Positions 1 to 7,747 of a stretch of 64,000 nt of DNA are shown in pieces. Under the pieces are notes generated by a model. The model was given only the letters and a program-made list of their open reading frames with translations, did not search any database and was not told the origin of the DNA. The stretch covers positions 1-64,000 of the forward strand of contig NZ_FMVQ01000006.1 of assembly GCF_900102495.1 (NCBI RefSeq), read 5' to 3'. Positions within the stretch are counted from its first letter, which is position 1. Each line of letters starts with the position of its first letter. Source of the stretch: Nitrosospira sp. Nl5 (lineage in GTDB: Bacteria; Pseudomonadota; Gammaproteobacteria; Burkholderiales; Nitrosomonadaceae). Position numbers and translations under genes: made by a program.

Positions 1-72
1 GGCAAGCGCGCCACGACGATCTCTTATCTCTTATTTTGGAAAACGGCACTATATCCCGCTTCTGTCTTACAA

Positions 73-95
73 TCAATCGAGTCTGACCCCATTGA
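73..95 (+). repeat. REP-like motif, left inverted copy
   Basis: A 23-bp motif with core TCGAGTCTGACCCC. It recurs in inverted orientation at 565-587 with one mismatch, and a shorter direct relative lies at 47785-47806. The two copies here bracket one small ORF (114-341), as a short mobile or REP-type unit would. No transposase is visible between them. Confidence 0.6.
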
Positions 96-113
96 TGAGT
101 GTTGATGAGTGCC

Positions 114-341
114 TTATCGTAGCTCTACTACGCTTCGCTGCCGAACTATCGCCTCACAGTGGCGCCTCGCCGTTTGCAGATCTCCGCAAACCTCTTGCGG
201 TTCCGCCTCTGGGAAGGGCCGCCATAATCTTCTACCGTTAACTTCCGGTGAAAGCGTTCCACGAAAAAATGAGGCCCGGTCCCTTTTAATGCATAGCAAG
301 TGATTACCTTTCAGGTCGTCCAGGAGCCACTCGAACTTCAT
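114..341 (-). CDS. small hypothetical protein between inverted repeats
   Basis: An open frame of 75 aa that I do not recognise. It starts at an ATG (rc of 339-341) preceded by a GGAAAGGG-like ribosome site; a TTG two codons upstream is also possible. The product is hydrophilic and rich in Arg and Glu, with no signal peptide or membrane span. It sits inside the 73-587 unit bounded by 23-bp inverted repeats, so it may be cargo of that unit or the remnant of a longer gene. Coding status rests only on frame length and the plausible ribosome site. Confidence 0.35.
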   Translation of the reverse strand: MKFEWLLDDLKGNHLLCIKRDRASFFRGTLSPEVNGRRLWRPFPEAEPQEVCGDLQTARRHCEAIVRQRSVVELR

Positions 342-741
342 AGCCAATCCCTTTCCAAGAAGTTAATGAGGAGCATGAGCAAAACTATTTTAGTTGACCA
401 TATCTGTTTTGTGGTCTTTTTTGTTAATCTTTTTGGCAATTTCCCCCATTGTTAATGAGAAGTGATCCCGGAAATTTGAACAAGCCTATAAGTGGAAAAT
501 CTGCTACCTTTTAATGCCCTTACGGGGCTTTGATATGGAACAGAAAATGGCAAGGAAGTGCAAATCAATGGGGTCAGATTCGATTGATCCTGAGTTCTGG
601 CCGCCTGCTCCGCCCCTTGTCGCTGGCGCTACCCGTCTTTTTAATCTCTTTTGAATACCCAGGCTTTATTAAAGAAAATTGAAGTGTCGGTTCTATTAGA
701 CCAGTGCATAATGTGCTCGACAGCAAAGGAAGACTCGATTC
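342..741. other. non-coding stretch
   Basis: No convincing gene. It holds a small GC hairpin around 520-532 and the right inverted repeat at 565-587. The region just before 742 should carry the ribosome site (AAAGGAA near 726-732) of the following protease gene. Confidence 0.5.
565..587 (-). repeat. REP-like motif, right inverted copy
   Basis: Reverse-complement copy of the 73-95 motif, matching at 22 of 23 positions. The pair defines a unit of about 515 bp. Confidence 0.6.
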
Positions 742-1494
742 GTGCATTTTAGCCTCTTCTCCAAGTTAGCCACCGATTCGTCTCTGTCTCGGGCACAGGC
801 ATTTTCGCAACAGACCTGGCGAAAACATCACTATGCACCAGACCAAGGTACGCTTTGTTCAGGACTCACCTATTTTTGGTTAAACGAAAAGTTGTGCTCT
901 CGCTCCCCACTATCTCAGTTCGAAGAACCCAGTGCCGAACTCCTCCATCATCTTACTAGTATGCAGGCGCTTAGCTATTACCCCGCTTTTCCGGAAAACT
1001 TTAACCCTGGCGAAAGAGAATTATTGTTACTGACTAAGAAGTACGGGACACGAAACTGGAAAGAAATTCAGCAACGCGTAGCCGATGAGCACCAAGGAGA
1101 CTATATTTTGTACGATCTTTCGAGGATGTTTTGTTATGACTCTGCCAGCATTGTGCGCTTTACTGTCCTGCCTGAAGCTCTCTCTTGTCTGACATCGCTA
1201 CCCGTAGGCTCGGCCGTTATAGGCGTACTTCGCTATCTTGAAAACGGGCAACCGGATGGTCATCGCATCGCATACTACCTTGATCGAAAAAATCAGCACC
1301 ACTTCTTTGACCCGAACGCTGGCGAGGTCATCGAGTCTCGTGACACAGGCTTTCATCAGTGGCTAAACACTTTCCTGATCCATGCCAGTTACCGAAAGCT
1401 CAAGCCTTCGATAGAAGACTCTTTTCTGACACTCTATGAACTTAGAAACGTTTCATCTCAGGCACAAAATGTCCTTCCAAAACGTTCAGATTGA
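742..1494 (+). CDS. YopT-type (peptidase C58-like) cysteine protease
   Basis: 250 aa from a GTG start with AAAGGAA about 10 bases upstream. The sequence fits a papain-fold C58 peptidase. The proposed triad is Cys39 in GTLCSGLTYFWL, His174 in DGHRIAYYLD and Asp190 in HFFDPNAGE. The His-Asp distance of 16 residues equals that of YopT (His258/Asp274), and the FFDPN.GE context is typical of the family. There is no signal peptide. Known members are type III effectors or toxin and processing proteases. It lies 225 bp upstream of a 2-oxoglutarate oxygenase and SDR on the same strand, in a block of modifying enzymes. A maturation or processing role for a neighbouring product is inference; it could equally be a host-directed effector. 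Family call fairly sure, role unknown. Confidence 0.7.
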   Translation: MHFSLFSKLATDSSLSRAQAFSQQTWRKHHYAPDQGTLCSGLTYFWLNEKLCSRSPLSQFEEPSAELLHHLTSMQALSYYPAFPENFNPGERELLLLTKKYGTRNWKEIQQRVADEHQGDYILYDLSRMFCYDSASIVRFTVLPEALSCLTSLPVGSAVIGVLRYLENGQPDGHRIAYYLDRKNQHHFFDPNAGEVIESRDTGFHQWLNTFLIHASYRKLKPSIEDSFLTLYELRNVSSQAQNVLPKRSD

Positions 1495-1718
1495 CAGTAT
1501 GTACGAGCACTCATACACTGAATGATATGAAAAATGGGTGAAGTTACTCTGCTGCTGCAAATATCGAGATTTTTTGGGACGCCTGATTGACCCAATGTTG
1601 GACATCCACAACACCCGAGCCACTCAGCTCCATCTTTCGTCCCTTTCTATTCCAGAACCTCTTCCATTTCCGGGCGTAACCCTGCTGGACGCTACCCGGG
1701 ACGAAGCCCAACTCAAGA
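1495..1718. other. spacer after protease gene with possible mini-ORFs
   Basis: No secure gene. An 18-codon ORF at 1469-1525 (starts MSFQNVQIDS) overlaps the end of the protease gene in another frame, and a GTG-started 73-aa frame runs 1538-1759 into the oxygenase gene. Neither has a convincing ribosome site. They are recorded because the cluster could include a short precursor peptide. Confidence 0.25.
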
Positions 1719-2672
1719 ATGAGATTCCCGCCAGTGACAGATTTGAAAATCAATTCTGAGCACCAATCGACATCAGGGCAGTTGCCTGATTCGATATTTG
1801 GGCTCGAGCATGCAAACCAAATTTTGGAGGCGACAAGACCTCAGTTTGGTCCGGGCATAGCGCCGCAGTTGCCGAATCAAGGTGCAAGCACGCGCTTGCG
1901 CAAGTCTTTGCCTGGAGGGGGACAGTGGTGGGAGTGTTTGTTGCCCTTTCGCCATTTTACCGCTAACGATGTATTCGATTCGGAAACTTATAAAGAGTTG
2001 AGTCATCAGTTTTCCCTGATACTTGAGACGACCGCCGGCAAGCGCGAAGGTGCGTATAGAATGAGACGCGCCCTGGGAAACAACGATGGTTTGGTATTGG
2101 GGCTAACCGATAAGCTGGGTATCGCATTCTCCCCTTTGTTTACGGAAGCGTGGCTTCGTTCGCTGGCAGAACTGCTGGATCTTAAATTTCTGCCCCGTGT
2201 CGAGGGGGCGTTACACTCAAATCCACGGGGCAGCCGAACGGGATGGATTCATACAGACTGTTGTTCAGCATGGTTCGATGAGAGCAGCGGTACCATGGAA
2301 GAGTTGATGTTTCCGCCGCGGGGCCGATGTAATTACTTTACCGGGCAAGCCAAGGTGCCCGACGCGAAACCAAAAGAATATATACGTGCGGCAACGATGA
2401 TCTTCTACCTTTGCAATAATGGATGGGAACAGGGAGATGGCGGTGAAACCGGCATCTATAGCGCGGATCGCGAGACGGAAGACACGGCGGTGAAGCTCAT
2501 ACCGCCGCTCAATAACTCCCTGTTTCTCTTTGAATGCAGCCCACACTCCTACCACAGGTTCGTAACGAACCCTGGGCGAACACGCAACAGCATTATCCTG
2601 TGGCTGCACGCCAGCGTGCATGACGCGCAAGCGCGATGGGGAACAGCGATCAATCGGCGGGACAATCGATGA
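1719..2672 (+). CDS. Fe(II)/2-oxoglutarate-dependent oxygenase
   Basis: 317 aa. The C-terminal half carries a double-stranded beta-helix oxygenase signature. The iron ligands are the HTD motif at His178/Asp180 (GWIHTDC) and distal His279 (SPHSYHRF), with Arg289 (RNSIILWLH) placed to bind 2-oxoglutarate. The first 60 residues look disordered and the true start may be a little later; the ribosome site before 1719 is weak. Prolyl-hydroxylase-like members hydroxylate proteins, peptides or small molecules; the substrate here is unknown. The stop overlaps the next start as ATGA (2669-2672), so it is translationally coupled to the SDR gene. Confidence 0.75.
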   Translation: MRFPPVTDLKINSEHQSTSGQLPDSIFGLEHANQILEATRPQFGPGIAPQLPNQGASTRLRKSLPGGGQWWECLLPFRHFTANDVFDSETYKELSHQFSLILETTAGKREGAYRMRRALGNNDGLVLGLTDKLGIAFSPLFTEAWLRSLAELLDLKFLPRVEGALHSNPRGSRTGWIHTDCCSAWFDESSGTMEELMFPPRGRCNYFTGQAKVPDAKPKEYIRAATMIFYLCNNGWEQGDGGETGIYSADRETEDTAVKLIPPLNNSLFLFECSPHSYHRFVTNPGRTRNSIILWLHASVHDAQARWGTAINRRDNR

Positions 2673-3391
2673 AACCTGTATGTGTGATTACTGGCGCAGG
2701 CGGAGGCCTGGGTCAGGATCTCTGCCATGCCCTTCAGGAAGATTATGACGTGGTGGCAACTTATCGCTCAACTATCCCCGACATTCCCTCCCAGTTTCAG
2801 CGGCCCTTGGAGGGGACAGCAGGGGGGGCAGATGCGCCAGGAAACGTATCCGCCTTGAGCGGGCCAGCCTACCTGGTTCAAGCTGATCTTACCTGCCGCG
2901 AAGATGTGAAGCGACTAGTTGAGGTGGCCTTGGCTCGCTATGGCCGCATTGATGCCCTGATCAACACCGCCGCCGACATCAAATTTCATGGCAATCTTCG
3001 CGATCTCTGGCAGGCTGACGACTATCCACAATCGCAGATGCTCCTGAATTCCATTGTGCCAATGCAACTGGCTTCGGCAATCTACCAATATTGCTGGAAG
3101 GATCAGCCCGATGAAAATGCACGGTGGAACCGGTCTGTTGTCAATGTATCAAGCATTTCAGGCCTCTACGTCTTTGAAGAAAGGGGGCAGGCATTTTACG
3201 GCGTTTCCAAGGCCGCGCTGAATATGCTGACACTCTATCTCTCACTTGAATTGGCACCCTATAGCGTCCGGGTAAATGCGATCTGCCCGAGCAGATTTGC
3301 TGGGACGGCCGCCACCCGTCGCGTCACTGAGGCCATACGGAATCTATTAACCGGCGACTCGACAGGAACCATCGTTACGAAGATACCCTGA
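2669..3391 (+). CDS. short-chain dehydrogenase/reductase
   Basis: 240 aa counted from the ATG at 2669, chosen because it overlaps the upstream stop and puts the Rossmann motif TGAGGGLG at residues 8-15. Classical SDR features follow: NTAAD replacing NNAG, the catalytic Ser in VNVSSISG, and YGVSK as Tyr-x-x-x-Lys. A Gly/Ala-rich insertion near residues 45-60 is unusual. SDRs use NAD(P)H to reduce ketones or oxidise alcohols; coupling to a hydroxylase suggests hydroxylation followed by oxidation of the same product, which is inference. It converges with the flavoprotein gene, 37 bp away. Confidence 0.85.
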   Translation: MKPVCVITGAGGGLGQDLCHALQEDYDVVATYRSTIPDIPSQFQRPLEGTAGGADAPGNVSALSGPAYLVQADLTCREDVKRLVEVALARYGRIDALINTAADIKFHGNLRDLWQADDYPQSQMLLNSIVPMQLASAIYQYCWKDQPDENARWNRSVVNVSSISGLYVFEERGQAFYGVSKAALNMLTLYLSLELAPYSVRVNAICPSRFAGTAATRRVTEAIRNLLTGDSTGTIVTKIP

Positions 3392-3428
3392 TCCCAACCT
3401 CTGACTAGCTCGACAGTCTGGTGTGCTA

Positions 3429-4970
3429 CTAGATAAGCTCGTGGAGGCTATCGATCCTATCCAGACGTGGCACATGGAATTGGTGGGGTGTTTCGTTCAA
3501 CGGTGTTTCGGTAGCCGCCATCTTTCCCGCAATCTGGCCGAATGCCCAGGCCTCGGGATAATTGCTACCCACTTGATAAAGAAAGCCAAAAAAAGAACCC
3601 AACTCTCCCGCTGCGTATAGCCTCGGGATAACTCTCTGGTTATGGTCCAGCACCTGGCAATTTACGTTGCGTTTTGGACCACCTTGAGTATTCACCAGCG
3701 AAAGCCCCAGTTCGACCGCAAAATAGGGCGGCGTCTCGAAAGGGGCTAATGTTTTTTTGTTTCGACCAAATAGGGAATCGCACTGCTCGGTACAGGCGCG
3801 GTTGAATTGCCGGATTGTCGCCTCGAGGACACCGGTTTCAGCCCCGATCTTATCGGCCAAGTCGGCGACGGTTTCGGCCTGAAGCACCCACCCCTCATCG
3901 ATCTCAGCCTGATTGTCGGCGCTCCAATCGTAGATCTTGTTCACTAAACAGTAGCCGACAATTCCGCCCCTTTTTTTCTGCAACATTTGGGCGGTAGGGG
4001 CAATCGGCCCCCTAGACAGGTATGTCCGGTCAAAAATCATAAAGGCAGGCAGATTTCGATACTCCGCGTTACCGTGGTCGTACCGCAGGATATCAAGCTG
4101 CTCTTTACAATGGCTGAGCAGTGCGTCCTCAGCCATAAATCTTTCCCCGAATTTATTTACGAACATATAGCTGCCGGCGCGCTTTGTTCGCCCCAAACCG
4201 TAGCCGATCGCAGTGCCGAACCTTTTGCTGGGTTCCCTTGCGCAGAATCTACCCCATTCTATCGCCGCCATGTGCCAAAGCGCGGCTCCAGCCTCGGAAG
4301 CCAGGTTGATACCATCCCCAGTGTTACCGGGAGACCCCCAGGAAAAAATGTAATCGGTTACTCCGGGAAAATTGAAGTTCGCCAACATCGCCGGATTGTA
4401 TGCGTACCCGCCACACGTCAAAATGACTCCCTTGCGAGCCAGAAGTTGAATGTCCTGCCCTTTGCGTTGCGCCTTCGCCCCCAGGATTTCCCGTGTTTCT
4501 GGATTCTGGATCAGGGTTTTCACTTGCGTGTCCGTAAGGACCTCGATTTTGCGATCCTTGACCTGACCATCGAGAAACCGGAATCCATTTTCACCGGTAG
4601 GGTTGATATGAATCTGTTTGAGCTTACCGCTCATCATTGAAGGAAAACTGGGGGATATCGGGGGCCCGGCCGTGAATTCCAGGCCCAGCCGGGACAGCAA
4701 ATCGGGAATGCCCACCATCGCCTCGGCAAAGGCACGGATCATTTCTTCACCCACAGTGCCGGAAGAGAGCGCCCTGTAATACGCGATTGCTGCCTCGATG
4801 CTCTCCGGAATTACCATGGCTCCCGCGCATACAGCGCTGTTGCCGCCGCCAGCACCCAGTTTCTCCGCGATCAGAACGCGAGCCCCGGCATCGTGGGCAG
4901 CAATGGCAGCATTCGCCCCAGCCGCGCCATACCCCACAATCAATACATCGACGTCATAATCTTTCTTCAT
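3429..4970 (-). CDS. FAD-dependent oxidoreductase, fumarate reductase/ketosteroid dehydrogenase type
   Basis: 513 aa. The N-terminus has the FAD dinucleotide motif GYGAAG (residues 13-18) in VLIVGYGAAGANAA followed by the ribose-binding Glu in VLIAEK. The C-terminus carries a second FAD motif, YAAGELGSFFG, and a glycine-rich segment as in the FAD_binding_2 family. No signal peptide or heme motif is present, so it is a soluble flavoprotein rather than a periplasmic fumarate reductase. Members introduce or remove C=C bonds. It is the last gene of the leftward block and lies 138 bp after the hydrolase gene. Substrate unknown. Confidence 0.8.
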   Translation of the reverse strand: MKKDYDVDVLIVGYGAAGANAAIAAHDAGARVLIAEKLGAGGGNSAVCAGAMVIPESIEAAIAYYRALSSGTVGEEMIRAFAEAMVGIPDLLSRLGLEFTAGPPISPSFPSMMSGKLKQIHINPTGENGFRFLDGQVKDRKIEVLTDTQVKTLIQNPETREILGAKAQRKGQDIQLLARKGVILTCGGYAYNPAMLANFNFPGVTDYIFSWGSPGNTGDGINLASEAGAALWHMAAIEWGRFCAREPSKRFGTAIGYGLGRTKRAGSYMFVNKFGERFMAEDALLSHCKEQLDILRYDHGNAEYRNLPAFMIFDRTYLSRGPIAPTAQMLQKKRGGIVGYCLVNKIYDWSADNQAEIDEGWVLQAETVADLADKIGAETGVLEATIRQFNRACTEQCDSLFGRNKKTLAPFETPPYFAVELGLSLVNTQGGPKRNVNCQVLDHNQRVIPRLYAAGELGSFFGFLYQVGSNYPEAWAFGQIAGKMAATETPLNETPHQFHVPRLDRIDSLHELI

Positions 4971-5108
4971 GAGGCGCTCTTTTAATTCCCTATTCGTCCT
5001 CGGTCCCCACCCTGATGAGAGTCGGGAAAATCTTGAATTCTGTCGAGCATTTGCGGGTTAACCTGATAGTTGAAAATTTGCAGCTTTTGCAACCGGGTCG
5101 ACGTTTCG

Positions 5109-6728
5109 CTAGCCGGTATTGCCATGCAGACAAACGGCACTCTCTTCCTGATGATCTATGCACGGCTGAAATTGGCGTAGAAATACCATTTCGTTCAACA
5201 CAAATGAGACAACCTCACCCGTGTGAGGGTCTTTTTTAAACTCCATGGTTTCAAAACAAAAGGCTCCCGGTTTTTGTTTGAAACGCAGCCCGCCGATCGG
5301 CTGCAACAGCGTCTCGTATGCCACGCCATAACTCAGGTAGATCTGATTCACCCTATAAATAACTTCTACTTTTCCAAAAACAGCATGACGATACAAGCCG
5401 GCCAATTCCTCCCATGACTCAGGCGCTACCGGCTGTTTTCGCAGGCGGCTTAGCTTCTCATAAAAAACCTGATCGCCTAGGGTGATTATGGCGTCTCCCT
5501 TGCCCAGGCGGTTAACCCTGAGCATCTGGCGGCGACAATCGCCACTAAGCATAAAATACGCATTTCTTGAATGCGGATAGAGATTAATCTGGCAATCGTC
5601 TCGAATAAATTCCGGGACGTTTCCATCTTCCCCCTTGAAACGCACGATGCTCCTTCTGTTTCCGGCAAGCACATTGAATCTCCCGGTACGCAGTCCAAAA
5701 TGTGGTAAAAAACCGCCACCCACTCTTTCCCGGCAAACCTGATATAGAATCTCTCTCAACTCATTGTTGCATGTGCCGTGATTACCTAAGGCAACACCCA
5801 CCAAGCCTAGATCGGGAATCATAAACATGAAACCGGAAAAACCCGAACTGCTTCCCGCTAAATAGTAGAAAGACAAATCGTCTACAGCCTCCACAAACAA
5901 CCCGAGGCAAGCGCTGTAGTGGGGACCCACTCTATGTCTGTTTATCAACATCTGCTCAACGACCCCGGCCTCTATGGAATTAATACGATGGCCTTCGCTA
6001 ACGAAGTTAACCAGCCAACGGAGGTAGTCGTCGGCAGTGGAAATCATACCTGCGGCAGAATTTGGCAAAGGGATGTGTGGACAAGGCACGGAGGGTTCTG
6101 CAAGGTCGGGGGAGCCAAAATACCAGCCCTTCCAATACCCGGTCGCGAGATCGCCGTCCAATTGTTTGCCATTATCGGCAAAACCACTGCGGTGCATTCC
6201 AAGGGGAGAGAAAACCGCTTTCGATATAAAGGCGTCAGCGGCATCACCACTGATACTTTCGATCACCTTACCTAGCAAATAGTATCCCCAATTCGAGTAC
6301 TTGAAATGTTCTCCGGGCGCGAACAGCAATTGCGAAGAACTGATTCGCAACAGCGTATCTTTGTCGGAATAGGTACGAGAATGATAAGGTCCCCGAGCCA
6401 GCCCTGCGGTATGGCTCAGGAGATGGAAAATGGTTATGGGGTGGAATTCCGGACGCGTTTCCAGCTCTGGAATATAACAGGCTACAGAGTCGTCCAAACC
6501 CAACCGGCCCTGACTGGCCAGGTGCAAAACGGCATGGGCAACGATTGGTTTTGTCAGGCAACCTACCCTGAATAAGTGCCTGGGTTCCAACCGTTCGCCA
6601 GAAGACAGGTCGCTGACACCGAGTTCACAATTGAAAAGTTTATTGCCATTTTCGGCGATGCGAATGCTCAGCCCAGGTATCTGCCGTAGACGCATCCTGT
6701 ATTGCAGATCGGCAAGCAAATCGTTCAC
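5109..6728 (-). CDS. beta-lactamase/DD-peptidase-fold hydrolase with Cys at the nucleophile position
   Basis: 539 aa from a GTG start (rc of 6726-6728) directly abutting the stop of a short upstream frame, with GGCGGAAG just before it. Residues 1-330 match the class C beta-lactamase/serine hydrolase fold: the SxxK region reads FRVGCLTKPI, the YxN motif is YSN in FKYSNWGYYLLGKV, and a possible third motif is NHG. The usual Ser of SxxK is Cys57 (codon TGC at 6558-6560), Lys60 being retained. Residues 340-539 form a lipocalin-like C-terminal extension seen in some members. No signal peptide. It may be a Cys-dependent acyltransferase or amidase, or catalytically dead. Neighbours suggest a role in the same pathway. 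Confidence 0.75.
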   Translation of the reverse strand: MNDLLADLQYRMRLRQIPGLSIRIAENGNKLFNCELGVSDLSSGERLEPRHLFRVGCLTKPIVAHAVLHLASQGRLGLDDSVACYIPELETRPEFHPITIFHLLSHTAGLARGPYHSRTYSDKDTLLRISSSQLLFAPGEHFKYSNWGYYLLGKVIESISGDAADAFISKAVFSPLGMHRSGFADNGKQLDGDLATGYWKGWYFGSPDLAEPSVPCPHIPLPNSAAGMISTADDYLRWLVNFVSEGHRINSIEAGVVEQMLINRHRVGPHYSACLGLFVEAVDDLSFYYLAGSSSGFSGFMFMIPDLGLVGVALGNHGTCNNELREILYQVCRERVGGGFLPHFGLRTGRFNVLAGNRRSIVRFKGEDGNVPEFIRDDCQINLYPHSRNAYFMLSGDCRRQMLRVNRLGKGDAIITLGDQVFYEKLSRLRKQPVAPESWEELAGLYRHAVFGKVEVIYRVNQIYLSYGVAYETLLQPIGGLRFKQKPGAFCFETMEFKKDPHTGEVVSFVLNEMVFLRQFQPCIDHQEESAVCLHGNTG

Positions 6729-6878
6729 TTACATACTTCCGCCAATTTCAGGGGCATCATGGGTAAACCCCCAACTCACCAGGTATCCAATATCCCCCAG
6801 GAACATCGCTTCGGTCCGGTGACTGTTTCTCTGATCTTGCAGAGGTTGTCCAGCCTTTTTGACCGTATTGCAAGGCAT
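6729..6878 (-). CDS. possible small ORF coupled to the hydrolase gene
   Basis: 49-codon frame from ATG (rc of 6876-6878) to a TAA immediately before the GTG of the hydrolase gene. The C-terminal half (FLGDIGYLVSWGFTHDAPE) reads as plausible protein and the upstream half as weaker. No Shine-Dalgarno sequence is visible. It could be a precursor peptide of the cluster or a chance frame in a 257-bp spacer. Confidence 0.25.
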   Translation of the reverse strand: MPCNTVKKAGQPLQDQRNSHRTEAMFLGDIGYLVSWGFTHDAPEIGGSM

Positions 6879-6985
6879 CAGCCCGGACCCGGAACGCCAA
6901 ACCGCTGAAGCAATAAACTTAAACCGGTTTGGCGCCCCCGTGCGGCGCCCGAAAAGACAGCATCCTTTCCGGGCTGCTCGCAAGG

Positions 6986-7657
6986 TCAAGAGAAATTGAT
7001 TTGAGCAGCTTGAATAAGAGGAGTGGAGCCGCAAATAAATGGTGGTTTACCCCCGTTTGATATGACGCCTGTCACGGTGTAAGTTTGCATGTACTGAGCC
7101 ATCTCCAATACTGTATCCATTGCTATGAGTGTGTGTTTTAGCTGTTTCTGGCTGTCGGCGGACCACTGCTTCAAGAATGCATCAGACGCCGTTACACTGG
7201 TAGGCTTATTTTGTTGCAGCCAGGTTTGCAACTCAATTACCAGATTCGTCTGTATTATGCCTTTGCCGTTCGCATCAGCAGTCTTGTAATCGAAACCTTG
7301 CATTTGCTCTATGACATGCTTCCACCAATCGACCGGCGCATCCGGGTCTTTTTTCTTGTCCGCCGCAACCGCTTTAAGAATTGCCTGTACACCCACGCCG
7401 ACAGCAGCAAACAAGCCAGCGATTGCCAACTGCTTGAGAGCTTCTTTGAAGAACGCTTTTATTGCGGCTGACGCACCTCCACCCTCACTAGGTTCCGGCT
7501 CGGGTTCCGGCTCGGGTTCTGGTTCAGGCTCTGGTTCAGGCTCTGGTTCTCCACCTTCGATTTTCCAGAGGTGGGCGTCTTCCGGGCTGGTGGAATACAT
7601 CATGTGCTCTTTGCCTACGGGTTCGAAATCCTTGTCTTGGTCGTTCTGGGCTTTCAT
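6986..7657 (-). CDS. (Glu-Pro)10 repeat protein with hydrophobic helix, unknown function
   Basis: 223 aa, with a good ribosome site (CAAGGAG) before the ATG at 7657. Architecture: a hydrophilic leader of about 35 residues ending in Gly-Gly (WKIEGG), ten Glu-Pro pairs, a Ser/Gly linker, a hydrophobic helix (LKQLAIAGLFAAVGVGVQ), then a helical domain with three Trp and a C-terminus PPFICGSTPLIQ. I recognise no family. The Glu-Pro stretch would be a rigid spacer. Lying between the ATP-grasp and hydrolase genes it could be a substrate or scaffold for the modifying enzymes, or a membrane-associated partner; this is inference. A leader ending in GG resembles double-glycine leaders, but nothing else supports export. 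Confidence 0.7.
   Translation of the reverse strand: MKAQNDQDKDFEPVGKEHMMYSTSPEDAHLWKIEGGEPEPEPEPEPEPEPEPEPEPSEGGGASAAIKAFFKEALKQLAIAGLFAAVGVGVQAILKAVAADKKKDPDAPVDWWKHVIEQMQGFDYKTADANGKGIIQTNLVIELQTWLQQNKPTSVTASDAFLKQWSADSQKQLKHTLIAMDTVLEMAQYMQTYTVTGVISNGGKPPFICGSTPLIQAAQINFS
7491..7550 (-). repeat. hexanucleotide tandem repeat coding (Glu-Pro)10
   Basis: Ten degenerate 6-bp units (GGTTCC/GGCTCG/GGTTCT/GGTTCA types on the + strand) inside the preceding gene. In-frame slippage would change only the number of Glu-Pro pairs. Confidence 0.85.
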
Positions 7658-7747
7658 ATTTTTCTCCTTGGGTTTTGCTGGACGCTTATATACAAACTCG
7701 ATTAATGAATCAATGGGAACCCCCGGCTCTGCCGCCGGTCGTTTAAC

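Noticed and set aside
7491-7550. CRISPR-like short repeats
   Set aside because: Six-base coding repeats without spacers; no CRISPR array was seen anywhere in the window.
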